This document shows, piece by piece, positions 8,375 through 17,661 of a stretch of DNA of 64,000 nucleotides; within the stretch, counting starts at the first letter, position 1, and each line of letters begins with the position of its first letter. This stretch comes from JAJFUI01 sp039698035. Its GTDB lineage: Bacteria; Planctomycetota; Planctomycetia; Pirellulales; Thermoguttaceae. Location: assembly GCA_039698035.1 (NCBI GenBank), contig JBDKSW010000002.1, positions 62,001 through 126,000 on the forward strand, given 5' to 3'. The position numbers and the translations under genes are program-made. The notes beneath the pieces were generated by a model. That model was not told the origin of the DNA. It worked only from the letters and a program-made list of their open reading frames with translations, and did no database searches.

Positions 8375-10426
8375 GTGTCGCAGGCTCAGTTTGCTTATCT
8401 GGTGATCCGCGAGGGGGCGAAGTGGAGCGACGTCTTTCGGCTCGTGCCGGGACAGTCCGTCACCATTGGCCGCGCGCCGACGTGCCAAATCGTTCTGAAG
8501 GACGAACGGTGCAGCCGCAACCACGTCGAAGTCTTCCTCTCTGGCGAACAATGGACGCTCCGCGACCTCGACAGCCGCAACGGGACGATCGTCGGCAATC
8601 AGTTGGTTCGCGGCGACTGGGTTCTGAACCCGGGCGATGTCATCCGCATCGGGCGCACGCAATTGGCGTTCGTCCACAAGTTGTCGGACGCATTCACGTC
8701 GAGCAACGGCAGCTCCGTAATGCGCCGCTCGTCGCCCGAGGCATCTGCTCCAGCTCAGATGTCGCCAGCGGCGGCCGACGACGATGCCGACGTGTTGTCG
8801 CCGCCCGAACCGACGACCATCACCCATCGTCGTGTGAAGACGAAGTACCTCGCGCCTGGCGAAGAGGAACCCGGCGGCATTTCCCGGATGGGTCGAGCCG
8901 CGGCCAAGCTTTGCAGGCTCGCCTTCGAGTTGGCCAAATCGCCCGATCTGGCCGCAATGGCCGATCAGGCCCTGGCCGGTCTCATTGAAGGCACTCAGAC
9001 AGACGCTGGCGCCGTGTTGCTGTTTCCGGCCAGTCACCAGGGAGAGCCTCGCGGCGACGACCTCGAAATCATCGCTTCCCGCAGCGCGTCGGTGCATCGC
9101 TATCACCGCGTCTCAAACTTCTTGGCCTCGACCGTCATGCGCGAAGGCGAGGCGGTCCTGGCCCGCAACGTCGTCGACGACAGCACGCTGGGCAGCCGCG
9201 ACAGCCAAGGCGAGATTCTGGCAACGAGCGTCGTCTGCGCTCCGGTGCGCCGCGGGGATCAAGTGTTCGGGCTGATTCACCTTTACTCGACCGATCGCGG
9301 CATCGTGCCCGACCCAGAGGACCTCGAATTCACGTTGGCCGTCGCCGACACCGTGGCCGTCGCGGTCGACAACATTCGGCATCGCCAGGAGTTGGCCGAG
9401 AACCTCACGCGAGTGCGCACCGAGAACGTCGAGCTGCGTGAGCGGCTTGGAATTCGCAGCGAGATCGTGGGCCAGAGCCTGGCCATTCGCCAAGTGACCG
9501 AAGAGATCGGTCGCGCGGCGGCCACGAACTCGACCGTGCTGATTCGCGGCGAGAGCGGCGTCGGCAAGGAGCTTGTCGCGAGGGCCGTGCACGCCAACAG
9601 CCCGCGTCGCGACAATGTCTTTGTCTGTCTGAACTGCGCCGCGTTGTCGGCCGATCTGCTGGCCAGCGAGCTGTTTGGCCACGAACGGGGCGCTTTCACC
9701 GGCGCGACCGAGCGCAAGATCGGCAAGTTCGAGGCGGCCCACAAGGGGACCCTCATGCTCGACGAGATCGGCGAGATGAGCCCCGGGCTGCAAGCGAAGT
9801 TCCTTCGCGTTCTCGAAGGCCATCCGTTCGAGCGCGTCGGCGGCAGCAAGCCCGTCAAAGTGGACGTTCGCGTGATCGCGGCCACGAACCGCAACCTCGA
9901 ACAGGACGTGACCGACGGACAGTTTCGCCGCGACTTGTACTTTCGCCTTCGCGTCATCGAGATCGTCGTGCCCGCGCTGCGCAAGCGTCAGGAAGACATT
10001 TCTCTGCTGGCCGAGCATTTTCTTCAGAAGTTCAACGCCGAGACGGGGCACAAGATCCGGGGCTTCACGCCCGAGGCCAAAGAGCAACTGCTCCACTATC
10101 TCTGGCCGGGCAACGTTCGAGAACTGAAGAACGTCATCGAGCGGGCGGTGGTCCTTTGCCGCGGCCAGGAAATTGGAACCGAGGACCTCCTGTTGACCAA
10201 GCTGGCCACGGCCGGCGACACGGAAGTGCCCGCGGCCAGCGCCAGTAGCTTCGCCCCCGTTTCACTCGATGACGTGGAACGCCGGCACATCTTCAACACG
10301 CTCAACCACACCGGCTGGAACAAAAGCAAGACGGCCGCGATCCTCGGCATCGAGCGATCGACGCTCGACCGCAAGATTCGCCGTTATCAACTGGATGACG
10401 CGCCGCCGCCGTTTGCCGCGTCCTAA
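8375..10426 (+). CDS. FHA-GAF-AAA+ sigma-54-dependent transcriptional activator
   Basis: About 683 aa. Domains in order: an FHA phosphothreonine-binding domain (about 8-100; VTIGRAPTCQIVLKDERCSR and DLDSRNGTIVGNQLVRGD), a GAF sensor domain (about 180-335), an AAA+ sigma-54 interaction domain (Walker A GESGVGKE near 392, GAFTGA near 438, Walker B MLDEIGEM) and a Fis-type helix-turn-helix at the C-terminus (NKSKTAAILGIERSTLDRKI). The intact GAFTGA loop indicates a true activator of sigma-54 polymerase. There is no receiver domain, so input is probably Ser/Thr phosphorylation read by FHA plus a GAF ligand. GTG is chosen because AGAGGA lies eight bases upstream. Longer frames start before the FHA domain without support. 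Confidence 0.93.
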   Translation: MSQAQFAYLVIREGAKWSDVFRLVPGQSVTIGRAPTCQIVLKDERCSRNHVEVFLSGEQWTLRDLDSRNGTIVGNQLVRGDWVLNPGDVIRIGRTQLAFVHKLSDAFTSSNGSSVMRRSSPEASAPAQMSPAAADDDADVLSPPEPTTITHRRVKTKYLAPGEEEPGGISRMGRAAAKLCRLAFELAKSPDLAAMADQALAGLIEGTQTDAGAVLLFPASHQGEPRGDDLEIIASRSASVHRYHRVSNFLASTVMREGEAVLARNVVDDSTLGSRDSQGEILATSVVCAPVRRGDQVFGLIHLYSTDRGIVPDPEDLEFTLAVADTVAVAVDNIRHRQELAENLTRVRTENVELRERLGIRSEIVGQSLAIRQVTEEIGRAAATNSTVLIRGESGVGKELVARAVHANSPRRDNVFVCLNCAALSADLLASELFGHERGAFTGATERKIGKFEAAHKGTLMLDEIGEMSPGLQAKFLRVLEGHPFERVGGSKPVKVDVRVIAATNRNLEQDVTDGQFRRDLYFRLRVIEIVVPALRKRQEDISLLAEHFLQKFNAETGHKIRGFTPEAKEQLLHYLWPGNVRELKNVIERAVVLCRGQEIGTEDLLLTKLATAGDTEVPAASASSFAPVSLDDVERRHIFNTLNHTGWNKSKTAAILGIERSTLDRKIRRYQLDDAPPPFAAS

Positions 10427-10439
10427 ACCGGCCTGCCGT

Positions 10440-11081
10440 CTAGGCCTTCTTGAATTCCGAGCGGTACACGGGCTGGTTCGCCTGACGCACCCGACGCTCG
10501 AAGTGCGTGCGGTAAGCCATGTCGTGCTCGGCCGGCGTTTCGGGCACCGGCAGCGGCCCGATCAGCTTCGTGTGCGAGGCCAGCAGGGCCAACGCGCTCT
10601 CGAAGTACTCTTCGACGTCCGTCCAGAAGTGGAGCGACCCGCCGGATACGAGCGTGCGCTCGATGTCGTGCAACAGCGGCTCGCACATCACGCGCCGCTT
10701 GCGATGCCGCTTTTTCCACCAGGGGTCGGGAAAGTAGACATGCACGGCCGCCAGCGAGGCGTCCGGCAACAGCTCGCGGAAGACTCGCAGGGCGTCACCG
10801 TCCACGACGACGGCATGGTTCAGCCCGGCCTTGGCCAGGCCGGCCGCCGCAAACTGGGCGTACTTGTGAGCGACCTCGATGCCCAGAAAATTGCAGTCCG
10901 GCTGGGCAGCCGCCGCGCTTCGAAGGAAAAGCCCCTTGCCCGTCCCGACCTCGACTTCCAAAGGCGCCGCGCGACCGAACAAGGCCGCGGCGTCCCATGG
11001 CTGCGGCAACTGCTCGAAGGTCTTCAGCCGGCCCGTCAGGTCGATGGCCGGGTCGATTTGTCTCAGTGCGCGACGTCCCAT
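10440..11081 (-). CDS. trmB: tRNA (guanine-N7)-methyltransferase
   Basis: About 213 aa. It makes m7G46 in the variable loop of tRNAs using S-adenosylmethionine. Visible TrmB signatures are the SAM loop LEVEVGTGKGLFL, GIEVAHKYA, the acidic VVVDGDAL, and the highly conserved VYFPDPWWKKRHRKRR. The length fits the family. The ATG at 11081 is preferred over an upstream frame that adds 27 residues of no similarity; the ribosome site is weak. It is convergent with the sigma-54 activator (13 bases between stops) and downstream of the PEGA lipoprotein gene on the same strand. Confidence 0.95.
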   Translation of the reverse strand: MGRRALRQIDPAIDLTGRLKTFEQLPQPWDAAALFGRAAPLEVEVGTGKGLFLRSAAAAQPDCNFLGIEVAHKYAQFAAAGLAKAGLNHAVVVDGDALRVFRELLPDASLAAVHVYFPDPWWKKRHRKRRVMCEPLLHDIERTLVSGGSLHFWTDVEEYFESALALLASHTKLIGPLPVPETPAEHDMAYRTHFERRVRQANQPVYRSEFKKA

Positions 11082-11158
11082 GAGTGAGCTTTTCGGTGTG
11101 CTGCGGCGGACATGGCTTCCGCCAATCTGGTTTGTGGCCGACAATCGCCGCGAGCTTG

Positions 11159-11704
11159 TCATTGCGGCGGCAGCGGATGCACCTGCTGGCCACCGACGCC
11201 AGCAGGCGCGGGCACAGTCTCGATGCTGCCCGGCGGCGGAATCACCTGGGTGGCCGGTCGGGCCCCTGGCGCCAGCACGGGCACCGTGTTGGTTGCCGAA
11301 TGGACGCCTCGCCGAAGCTGCTCGGCTCGGCCGACCAACTCCGCGCCGGAGGTCACCGCCTGCGGTTTGAGTTGAAAATCCAAGGTCCGCTGGTCGCGGA
11401 TTTGACCGGGCACAAAGTTGTCCGACACCAAATCTAACGGCGGAATCTGGTACCAGGGCGCCGGAACCCGCTGCATCACCGTCAGCGTCTCGTAACCATC
11501 CTTGACGAGCCGAATCTTGCGCGTGCCGTAATACGTGACATTGACCGATACGGGCGTCGTGCCCACTTCGTAATCATCGACATACAGGAGCGCCCCGGGC
11601 GGATTGGTGCGAACGGTCATCCGCCGTTCGACGCAGCCGCCGCCAAGCGCGCAAAAGCCAACGGCCAGTAGGGCGATCCATGGCAGTCGGTAGTTCGTAA
11701 GCAT
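11159..11704 (-). CDS. PEGA-domain lipoprotein
   Basis: About 181 aa. It starts with a signal ending in the lipobox LGGGC. A PEGA-type domain follows at about 25-95 (MTVRTNPPGALLYVDDYEVG, GTRKIRLVKDGYETLT), then a Pro/Val-rich unstructured tail. PEGA domains occur in cell-surface proteins of planctomycetes; this one is probably anchored to a membrane. A GTG four codons upstream (11716) is an alternative start. It is followed by trmB on the same strand, possibly co-transcribed. Function is unknown. Confidence 0.8.
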   Translation of the reverse strand: MLTNYRLPWIALLAVGFCALGGGCVERRMTVRTNPPGALLYVDDYEVGTTPVSVNVTYYGTRKIRLVKDGYETLTVMQRVPAPWYQIPPLDLVSDNFVPGQIRDQRTLDFQLKPQAVTSGAELVGRAEQLRRGVHSATNTVPVLAPGARPATQVIPPPGSIETVPAPAGVGGQQVHPLPPQ

Positions 11705-11866
11705 GCGACAAAACACTGAGATGAGCCCGCGACGCCAGCAACAGCTGCGCCCGCGGTCGGCTGAAAAACCAACGCCGCCAACAAGCGGCGGAGTATAGCC
11801 ATCTGGCCCGGCCGTGGCTAGGGCATGTTTTTGCGGCGCGGCAAAATAGGCAAACTGCCGTCGCCG

Positions 11867-13003
11867 CTAAACCACCTTGACGATCACGATCGTGATGTCG
11901 TCCCGCGGCGGCTGGTTGCGGCAAAAGCCGACCAACTCCTGGCGCAAGACTTCGATAATCTCTCCGGCCGGTTTTTCACGCTCCGAACGGATGATTTGCA
12001 GCGCCCGGGCGACCCCAAACCGAACCCGCCCTGGAGACTCGGCCTCGGCCACGCCATCGGTGAAGAAGGTCATGAGCTCGCCGGGCTGAAGGGTAATCGA
12101 CGAGGCCGCCGGCACGACCGTGTCCGGCCGGACGCCCAGCGGGAGGCTCGTGCTGTCGAGAATCGTGACATCGACGCCCGCGTGCAGCAGATAGCCTCGC
12201 TGGCCCGCGCTGGCGTACACCATCGACCGGTCGCGGGGATCGAGCCGAGCCATGGCCAACGTGACGAAGTGGCAATCGCCGGCGTCGGCCGCCAGGAGCC
12301 GGTTCGCGCGGGTGAGGATTTCGCCGACGTCGCCGTGGATTTGGGACAACGTGCGCAGGCAGGCTCGGGTCTCGGACATCAACAGGGCCGGTCCCATGCC
12401 GTGGCTGCTTACGTCGCCCAGCACGATGCCGAGGCAACCGTCGAGCATGGGGATGTAATCGTAGTAGTCGCCGGCCGTCGCTTTGGCCGGAAACAGGGCG
12501 CCGGCGATCTCAAAGCCTGGCAGCCGCGGCGGTTGGCCCGGATAAAGTCGCTGCTGGATTTCGCCGGCCGCTCGAAACTCCTCGGACGTGTCTCGCAGCT
12601 CGTCTTCGGCCCGATGCCGCCGGCCGCGCTCGATGGCATAGCGTATGGAACGGACAAGCACCTCGTCATTCAGTTGCCCCTTGACGATGTAATCCTGAGC
12701 GCCCGTCTGCACGGCTTTGACCGCGCTGGATTGATCGTTGTAGCCGGACAGGATGACGATGGGCACCTCGCCCGCATGGGCGTGCATGGCGAAGAACGTC
12801 TCGAGCCCCTGGCTGTCAGGCAAGCTGAGGTCCAGCAGAATCACGTCGAACGCCGTCTCGGAGCAGCGCTCGATGGCCGCCGAAAGCAGCTCGACTTGGA
12901 CCAGGTCGAATGGCTCGTCCCAGCGGTCGCCCAACAGGTTGCGCATGATCCAGACATCGTCCGGGTCATCCTCGACCAGCAGGATTTTGATGCGTCGTTG
13001 CAC
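11867..13003 (-). CDS. Response-regulator receiver fused to SpoIIE-type (PPM) protein phosphatase
   Basis: About 378 aa. The receiver domain lies at residues 1-125 (ILLVEDDPDD acidic pair; phospho-acceptor Asp in VILLDLSLPD; conserved Lys in DYIVKGQL). After a coiled linker comes a SpoIIE/RsbU-type PP2C phosphatase domain (about 165-378) with metal-binding aspartates in AGDYYDY, LGDVSSHGMGPAL and FFTDGVAEAE. Proteins of this kind dephosphorylate anti-sigma-antagonists in partner-switching pathways; the target here is unknown. GTG at 13003 follows GGTAAG; a TTG start at 13102 is possible but adds sequence with no domain. It lies directly downstream of a histidine kinase gene, its probable phosphodonor. 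Confidence 0.88.
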   Translation of the reverse strand: MQRRIKILLVEDDPDDVWIMRNLLGDRWDEPFDLVQVELLSAAIERCSETAFDVILLDLSLPDSQGLETFFAMHAHAGEVPIVILSGYNDQSSAVKAVQTGAQDYIVKGQLNDEVLVRSIRYAIERGRRHRAEDELRDTSEEFRAAGEIQQRLYPGQPPRLPGFEIAGALFPAKATAGDYYDYIPMLDGCLGIVLGDVSSHGMGPALLMSETRACLRTLSQIHGDVGEILTRANRLLAADAGDCHFVTLAMARLDPRDRSMVYASAGQRGYLLHAGVDVTILDSTSLPLGVRPDTVVPAASSITLQPGELMTFFTDGVAEAESPGRVRFGVARALQIIRSEREKPAGEIIEVLRQELVGFCRNQPPRDDITIVIVKVV

Positions 13004-13108
13004 GGTTCTTACCGTCCGGCACGCCGAGCGTGCCGCCCTTCGGAAGTTAGTCTGATGTTGCTCGTCTGTTTTCTTGGAGGGCGACAGGTCCGCCCGAAAC
13101 AAACTCGG

Positions 13109-14683
13109 TCAATTCTCACTGGTTGATGCGCCCTGCGTTCCTTGCACCGCCGGCAGCACGATCTCGAATCTGGCCCCGTGGCCCGGCGTTCCGTGGGCCG
13201 CAATGCGACCGCCGTGCCGCTCGACGATCTTGCGACACAGGGCCAGGCCGATCCCGACGCCTTCAAACACGTCGCGGGGATGCAGCCGCTGGAAAACGCC
13301 GAAAATTCGCTCTTGGTGCCGTTGTTCGAAGCCGATGCCGTTGTCCTCGACGATGATTTTGCACTGTTCGGCCGTCGCCGGCGTGCCGGACTCGCGTTGC
13401 CGGCGTCCGTGGACGAATCGGCCTTCGACCTTCACGACCGGCGGCTCCTCCGGCCGGTGGAATTTCAGACCGTTGCCGATGAGGTTCTGCAACAACTGCC
13501 GCATCTGAAGCGGGTCGGCCTGAATCGTCGGCAAGTGGCCCAGCTCGACGCGACCGCCAACCCGTTCGATTTGCATTTCCAGATCGGAGAGCACTTCGCG
13601 TGCGATCTCGGCCAAATCGACGGCCACGAAGCGTTGGCCTTGCGTCGTGACGCGCGAGAGCGACAGCAGCCCGTCGATGAGTCCTTGCATTCGAGCGGCC
13701 GCGCCCATGACACGCTGGAGACAGTCCAGCCCGGCTTCGTCAAGCCGATCGCGGCAATTGCCTTCCAACCGATCGCAGAACGCGAGGATTTTTCGCAACG
13801 GTTCCTGAAGGTCGTGCGAGACCACGTAGGCGAACATTTCGAGTTCGCGGTTGGACCGCTCGAGCTCGGCGGCGTACCGGGCCTGCGCTTGCTCGGCCTT
13901 CTTTCGCCGGCTAATGTCGCGGATGAAGAAGGTCAGGACCGGCACGCCTTGTTCCTGGTTCAGCGTCATGGCCATCTCGGCGTCGAACGCCTCGCCGCCG
14001 CGGCGGACAGCCGACACCTCGACGCGGCGTCCCAGCAGCGAGCCCTCGCCGGCGTCAAGATAGCGGTCGATGCGATCTTGCTGGCCCGCGCTGATGCCCG
14101 GCGGAAAAAGAACCTCGGACGGCTTGGTTCCGAGCACTTGCTCGCGTGGATGTCCAAAGGTCTGCTCGGCCGCCTTGTTGAACTCGGTGATAATGCCCTT
14201 GTGGTCGATCGTGATGATCGGATCGAGCGACGATTCGAGAATGGCCCGTTTGCGGGCCTCGGTTTCGGCCAGCGACCGTTCGAGACGAGACTGCCGGTCA
14301 ACCAGACGGTGCCAAAACATCAAGCACGATGGGCAACCCGGGTTGCTCGGCTTCAGACGGAACAGCTTGGTTTCGACTTCGATCAGTTCGCCGGATCGAA
14401 GATTGCGGAGCGTGCTCCGACCTTCCCAAGAATGCATCCGGTTGACCGCTGGCACGGCCACGTCGCGCAATTCGGCCCACGACTCCTCGGTATAGAGATC
14501 GCGGAGCGGCACTTCTGGAACGGAACAGCCGTCGCCCAACCCGACCAGACGTTGCCCGGCGCTGTTCACATAGAACGGCTCGCCATGCGTGGTGGCTAGG
14601 CAAACGAAATCCGTGGATGTCTCGGCCAAGACACGCCCGAGCGTGTCCGGGCCGGCGTCTGGAAAATCTGGCCGCTCACCCAT
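13109..14683 (-). CDS. PAS-domain sensor histidine kinase
   Basis: About 524 aa, apparently soluble (no membrane helix seen). The N-terminal PAS-like region (residues 15-125) ends with an unusual NPGCPSCLMFWH cysteine pair. A second PAS domain (about 145-255) is followed by a short coiled coil and the DHp H-box VVSHDLQEPLRKI. The HATPase domain has N box NLIGNGLKFHR, G1 EDNGIGF and G2 GVGIGLALC. The H-box class (SHDLQEPLR) is that of phytochrome-like/HWE-adjacent kinases. ATG is preceded by GGGAGG eleven bases upstream. The receiver-phosphatase gene downstream (about 105-base gap) is the likely partner. The cysteine pair might bind a metal, heme or redox signal; this is speculation. Confidence 0.92.
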   Translation of the reverse strand: MGERPDFPDAGPDTLGRVLAETSTDFVCLATTHGEPFYVNSAGQRLVGLGDGCSVPEVPLRDLYTEESWAELRDVAVPAVNRMHSWEGRSTLRNLRSGELIEVETKLFRLKPSNPGCPSCLMFWHRLVDRQSRLERSLAETEARKRAILESSLDPIITIDHKGIITEFNKAAEQTFGHPREQVLGTKPSEVLFPPGISAGQQDRIDRYLDAGEGSLLGRRVEVSAVRRGGEAFDAEMAMTLNQEQGVPVLTFFIRDISRRKKAEQAQARYAAELERSNRELEMFAYVVSHDLQEPLRKILAFCDRLEGNCRDRLDEAGLDCLQRVMGAAARMQGLIDGLLSLSRVTTQGQRFVAVDLAEIAREVLSDLEMQIERVGGRVELGHLPTIQADPLQMRQLLQNLIGNGLKFHRPEEPPVVKVEGRFVHGRRQRESGTPATAEQCKIIVEDNGIGFEQRHQERIFGVFQRLHPRDVFEGVGIGLALCRKIVERHGGRIAAHGTPGHGARFEIVLPAVQGTQGASTSEN

Positions 14684-14863
14684 GACGCCGATAGCCTCCC
14701 AAATCGATACGGACCCAAGGCTAAACGATACCTGCTGAACTGTAGCAGAAAAGCGTCGTTGCGACCAGTGCGGGCCTGCCTGTGGCCCTTACCGTCGGCG
14801 TTGCGAGGGCGTACACTGGAGCGGTCGAAACGCTTTTTGCAGCCAGCCTCGCCGCCAACAGTG

Positions 14864-17320
14864 ATGACCAGTTTGCCGTTGCCGCCGTTCGCCTCGCGCC
14901 GCTTGGCCATCACCGTGCGCGGCGTGGTGCAAGGCGTCGGATTCCGGCCGTTCCTCAGTAACGCCGCCCGATCTCGGGGACTTTGCGGGTGGGTCCGCAA
15001 CGAGGCGTCCACGGTCCAGATCGAAGTGCAGGGGGACGCGACCGCGGTCGAGGGGTTTGTCGAGGCTTTGCGCCACGAGCATCCCCCCCAGGCGTGTCTC
15101 GAAGCGATCGAGGTCGTCGAACTTCCCACGCTGCTGGAAGGCGAAGGACCGCGGACCTTTGAGATTCGTCCGAGCGAAGGCCGCTCGGCCCCGGGCCCGA
15201 CGATCCCGGCCGACCTGGCCACGTGTCCCGAGTGTCTTGCCGAGCTGTTCGACCCCGCGCAGCGACGCTATCGCTATCCGTTCACCAACTGCACGAACTG
15301 CGGCCCGCGATGGTCGATCATCGAGCGGCTGCCGTATGATCGGCCGCGGACTTCGATGGCTTCGTTCCCAATGTGCGACGCCTGTCGGGCCGAGTATGAA
15401 AACCCGGCCGACCGTCGGTTCCACGCCCAGCCGGTTGCCTGTCCACGATGCGGCCCGACGCTTCAGTTGCTCGACCGGCGGGGCCACGAGTTGGCCACGG
15501 GCGAGGCGGCCCTGGCGGCGGCCGTTGCGGGGCTGGCGGCCAGTCAGATCGTCGCCCTCAAGGGCCTCGGCGGCTTCCAGTTGCTGGCCGACGCCACGGC
15601 GGCCGATCCGGTGGCCCGGCTGCGCGAGCGAAAACATCGGCCCGATCGGCCGTTCGCGGTCATGCTGCCGTCGCTGGACGCGGTTCGCCTCTGCTGCGAC
15701 GTTTCGAGCGAGGAGGCAAGGATGCTCACCTCGCACCAGGCACCCATCGTGCTGTTGCACCGCTTGGCGACATCCGGCGCGTCGCCTTGCATCGTCGCCG
15801 GCGTTGCGCCAGGAAACCCCAATCTCGGCGTGATGCTCCCCTACACGCCGTTGCATCACCTATTGATGGCGGATCTGCGCCGGCCAGTGGTCTGCACCAG
15901 CGGAAACCTGTCGGAAGAGCCGATGGTCACGGACACCCTGGACGCCGTTGAGCGATTGGGCCCGATCGCGGACCTGATTTTGACGCACAATCGGCCCATC
16001 GTCCGTCCGGTGGACGACTCGATCGTTCGCATCGGCGTCGAGGGACCGCAGATGCTCCGCCGCGCTCGGGGGTTCGCACCGCTGCCCATCCGATTGCACG
16101 GCACGCTGAATGATCAAACCGTCTTGGCCGTGGGCGGGCATCTGAAAAACACGGTCGCTCTGGCGCTCGGTGCGAGACGCGGAAAGCGGAGGGGCCGACA
16201 TCTTCCGCCGCGTGAAGGAACCGAGGCGGCCGTCATCCTCAGCGCCCACATCGGCGACTTGGACAGCGTGCCGAGCGTTTCGGTTTTCCGGAGGGCGATC
16301 GACGACTTGGTCGGGTTCTTTGATGTGCGGCCGGACGCGGTCGCGTGCGATCTGCACCCAGACTATGCCTCGACAGGCCGGGCGGAGGAACTCTCCGCGA
16401 AGTGGGGCGTGCCGCTGGTTCGCGTGCAACATCATCACGCCCACGTCGCGGCGTGCATGGCCGAGCATGGGCTGACGGGGCCCGTCCTCGGGTTTTCGTG
16501 GGACGGAACCGGCTATGGCCCCGACGGAACGATTTGGGGCGGCGAGGCGCTCGTCTGTCAGGCGGCCGGCTATCGTCGCGTGGCCCATCTGCGGCCGTTC
16601 GCACTGCCTGGCGGCGATCGAGCCGTCCGTCAGCCGCGTCGCTCGGCGTTGGGCGCGCTGTTCGAGATGCTTGGCCCGAAGGCGGCCGAGCCGCTCGCAT
16701 CCCTGTTTCGCGCGAACGAGCTGCCGCCGCTGCTCTCGATGTTGCAGCGACGCCTTCACTCGCCACGGACCAGCAGCATGGGCCGGCTGTTCGACGCCGT
16801 GGCTGCGTTGTGCGGATTTGCGCCAGTCATCAGCTTCGAAGGCCAAGCGGCCATGGCTCTTGAGTACCCGGCCGATGCGACGGAAACAGCCTCCTATCCA
16901 TTGACGCTTTCCGTGTGCCATTGCGGTGCGGAATCGTCGGCTGAAGTGCCATCGGGTGTGAAGCCGCCGGGCGGCCATACGGTGCTCGATTGGAGGCCGA
17001 CGCTCCGCGTCATCCTTGCGGACCGGGCCGCTGGGGTGCCGGTCGGGCGGATCAGCGCGCGCTTTCACAACACGTTGGCCGACATGGCGTTGGCCGTGGC
17101 CCAGTCGCTGCCCGAGCGGCTCCCGGTAGCTCTTGTCGGTGGCTGTTTCCAGAACGTGTTGCTTGCGGATCGCGTTCGGTCGCGTCTGTCCGATGGCGGC
17201 TTTCAGGTGTATACTAACCATCGGACGCCGCCCGGTGACGGGGGCATCTCGCTGGGGCAAATTTTCGTCGCCCTTCACGGCGCGGTTGTCGCGGACGAGC
17301 AACGTCGCAACGACCGCTAA
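14864..17320 (+). CDS. hypF: Carbamoyltransferase HypF (hydrogenase maturation)
   Basis: About 818 aa. It converts carbamoyl phosphate to a carbamoyl-AMP intermediate and passes the carbamoyl group to HypE, which makes the cyanide ligand of [NiFe] hydrogenases. All HypF modules are present: acylphosphatase (VRGVVQGVGFRPF near 18-30), two zinc-finger pairs (CPEC, CTNCGPRWS, CDAC, CPRCGP), a YrdC-like domain (LKGLGGFQLLADA) and a Kae1-like domain (HHHAHVAACMAEHGL, GFSWDGTGYGPDG). A short basic insertion (ARRGKRRGRHLPP) sits where most homologues have a brief loop. ATG 14864 is chosen; a frame extending upstream has no family match. The first gene of hypF-hypC-hypD, with hypC 31 bases downstream. 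Confidence 0.96.
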   Translation: MTSLPLPPFASRRLAITVRGVVQGVGFRPFLSNAARSRGLCGWVRNEASTVQIEVQGDATAVEGFVEALRHEHPPQACLEAIEVVELPTLLEGEGPRTFEIRPSEGRSAPGPTIPADLATCPECLAELFDPAQRRYRYPFTNCTNCGPRWSIIERLPYDRPRTSMASFPMCDACRAEYENPADRRFHAQPVACPRCGPTLQLLDRRGHELATGEAALAAAVAGLAASQIVALKGLGGFQLLADATAADPVARLRERKHRPDRPFAVMLPSLDAVRLCCDVSSEEARMLTSHQAPIVLLHRLATSGASPCIVAGVAPGNPNLGVMLPYTPLHHLLMADLRRPVVCTSGNLSEEPMVTDTLDAVERLGPIADLILTHNRPIVRPVDDSIVRIGVEGPQMLRRARGFAPLPIRLHGTLNDQTVLAVGGHLKNTVALALGARRGKRRGRHLPPREGTEAAVILSAHIGDLDSVPSVSVFRRAIDDLVGFFDVRPDAVACDLHPDYASTGRAEELSAKWGVPLVRVQHHHAHVAACMAEHGLTGPVLGFSWDGTGYGPDGTIWGGEALVCQAAGYRRVAHLRPFALPGGDRAVRQPRRSALGALFEMLGPKAAEPLASLFRANELPPLLSMLQRRLHSPRTSSMGRLFDAVAALCGFAPVISFEGQAAMALEYPADATETASYPLTLSVCHCGAESSAEVPSGVKPPGGHTVLDWRPTLRVILADRAAGVPVGRISARFHNTLADMALAVAQSLPERLPVALVGGCFQNVLLADRVRSRLSDGGFQVYTNHRTPPGDGGISLGQIFVALHGAVVADEQRRNDR

Positions 17321-17351
17321 CGGGGCGTCGTCGAGCCGAGAAAGCTGACCG

Positions 17352-17651
17352 ATGTGCTTGGGTATTCCCGCCAAATTGGTTGAAGTGCATTGCGAGGCCG
17401 ACCCGCCGATGGGCCGAGTCGATTTCGGTGGCATTCTCAAGGACGTTTGTTTGGCCTTCACGCCCGAGGCCCAGGTCGGCGACTACGTCCTGGTCCATGT
17501 CGGATTTGCCATCAGTCGTCTCGACGAGGCCGAGGCCCAGGAAACGTTCGAGCTGCTGGCTGAGATCGAACGCGAGGATGCGGATATTGCCGAGTCACAG
17601 TCACGTGCAGGACTTCGCGGAGCCCCAAGCTCCAAGCCCTCTAAGCCCTGA
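17352..17651 (+). CDS. hypC: Hydrogenase maturation chaperone HypC
   Basis: About 99 aa. It begins MCLGIPAKLVEV; the N-terminal Met-Cys is the conserved iron-binding cysteine that works with HypD to carry the Fe(CN)2CO unit. The domain VGDYVLVHVGFAISRLDEAEA is also diagnostic. The C-terminal 15-20 residues (Ser/Pro/Lys-rich) are non-conserved. It lies between hypF and hypD in one operon; hypD begins about ten bases after its stop. Confidence 0.95.
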   Translation: MCLGIPAKLVEVHCEADPPMGRVDFGGILKDVCLAFTPEAQVGDYVLVHVGFAISRLDEAEAQETFELLAEIEREDADIAESQSRAGLRGAPSSKPSKP

Positions 17652-17661
17652 GCGCCCCTCC

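Noticed and set aside
15860..17461. Minus-strand frame antisense to hypF
   Set aside because: No domain or ribosome site; hypF is unambiguous on the plus strand.
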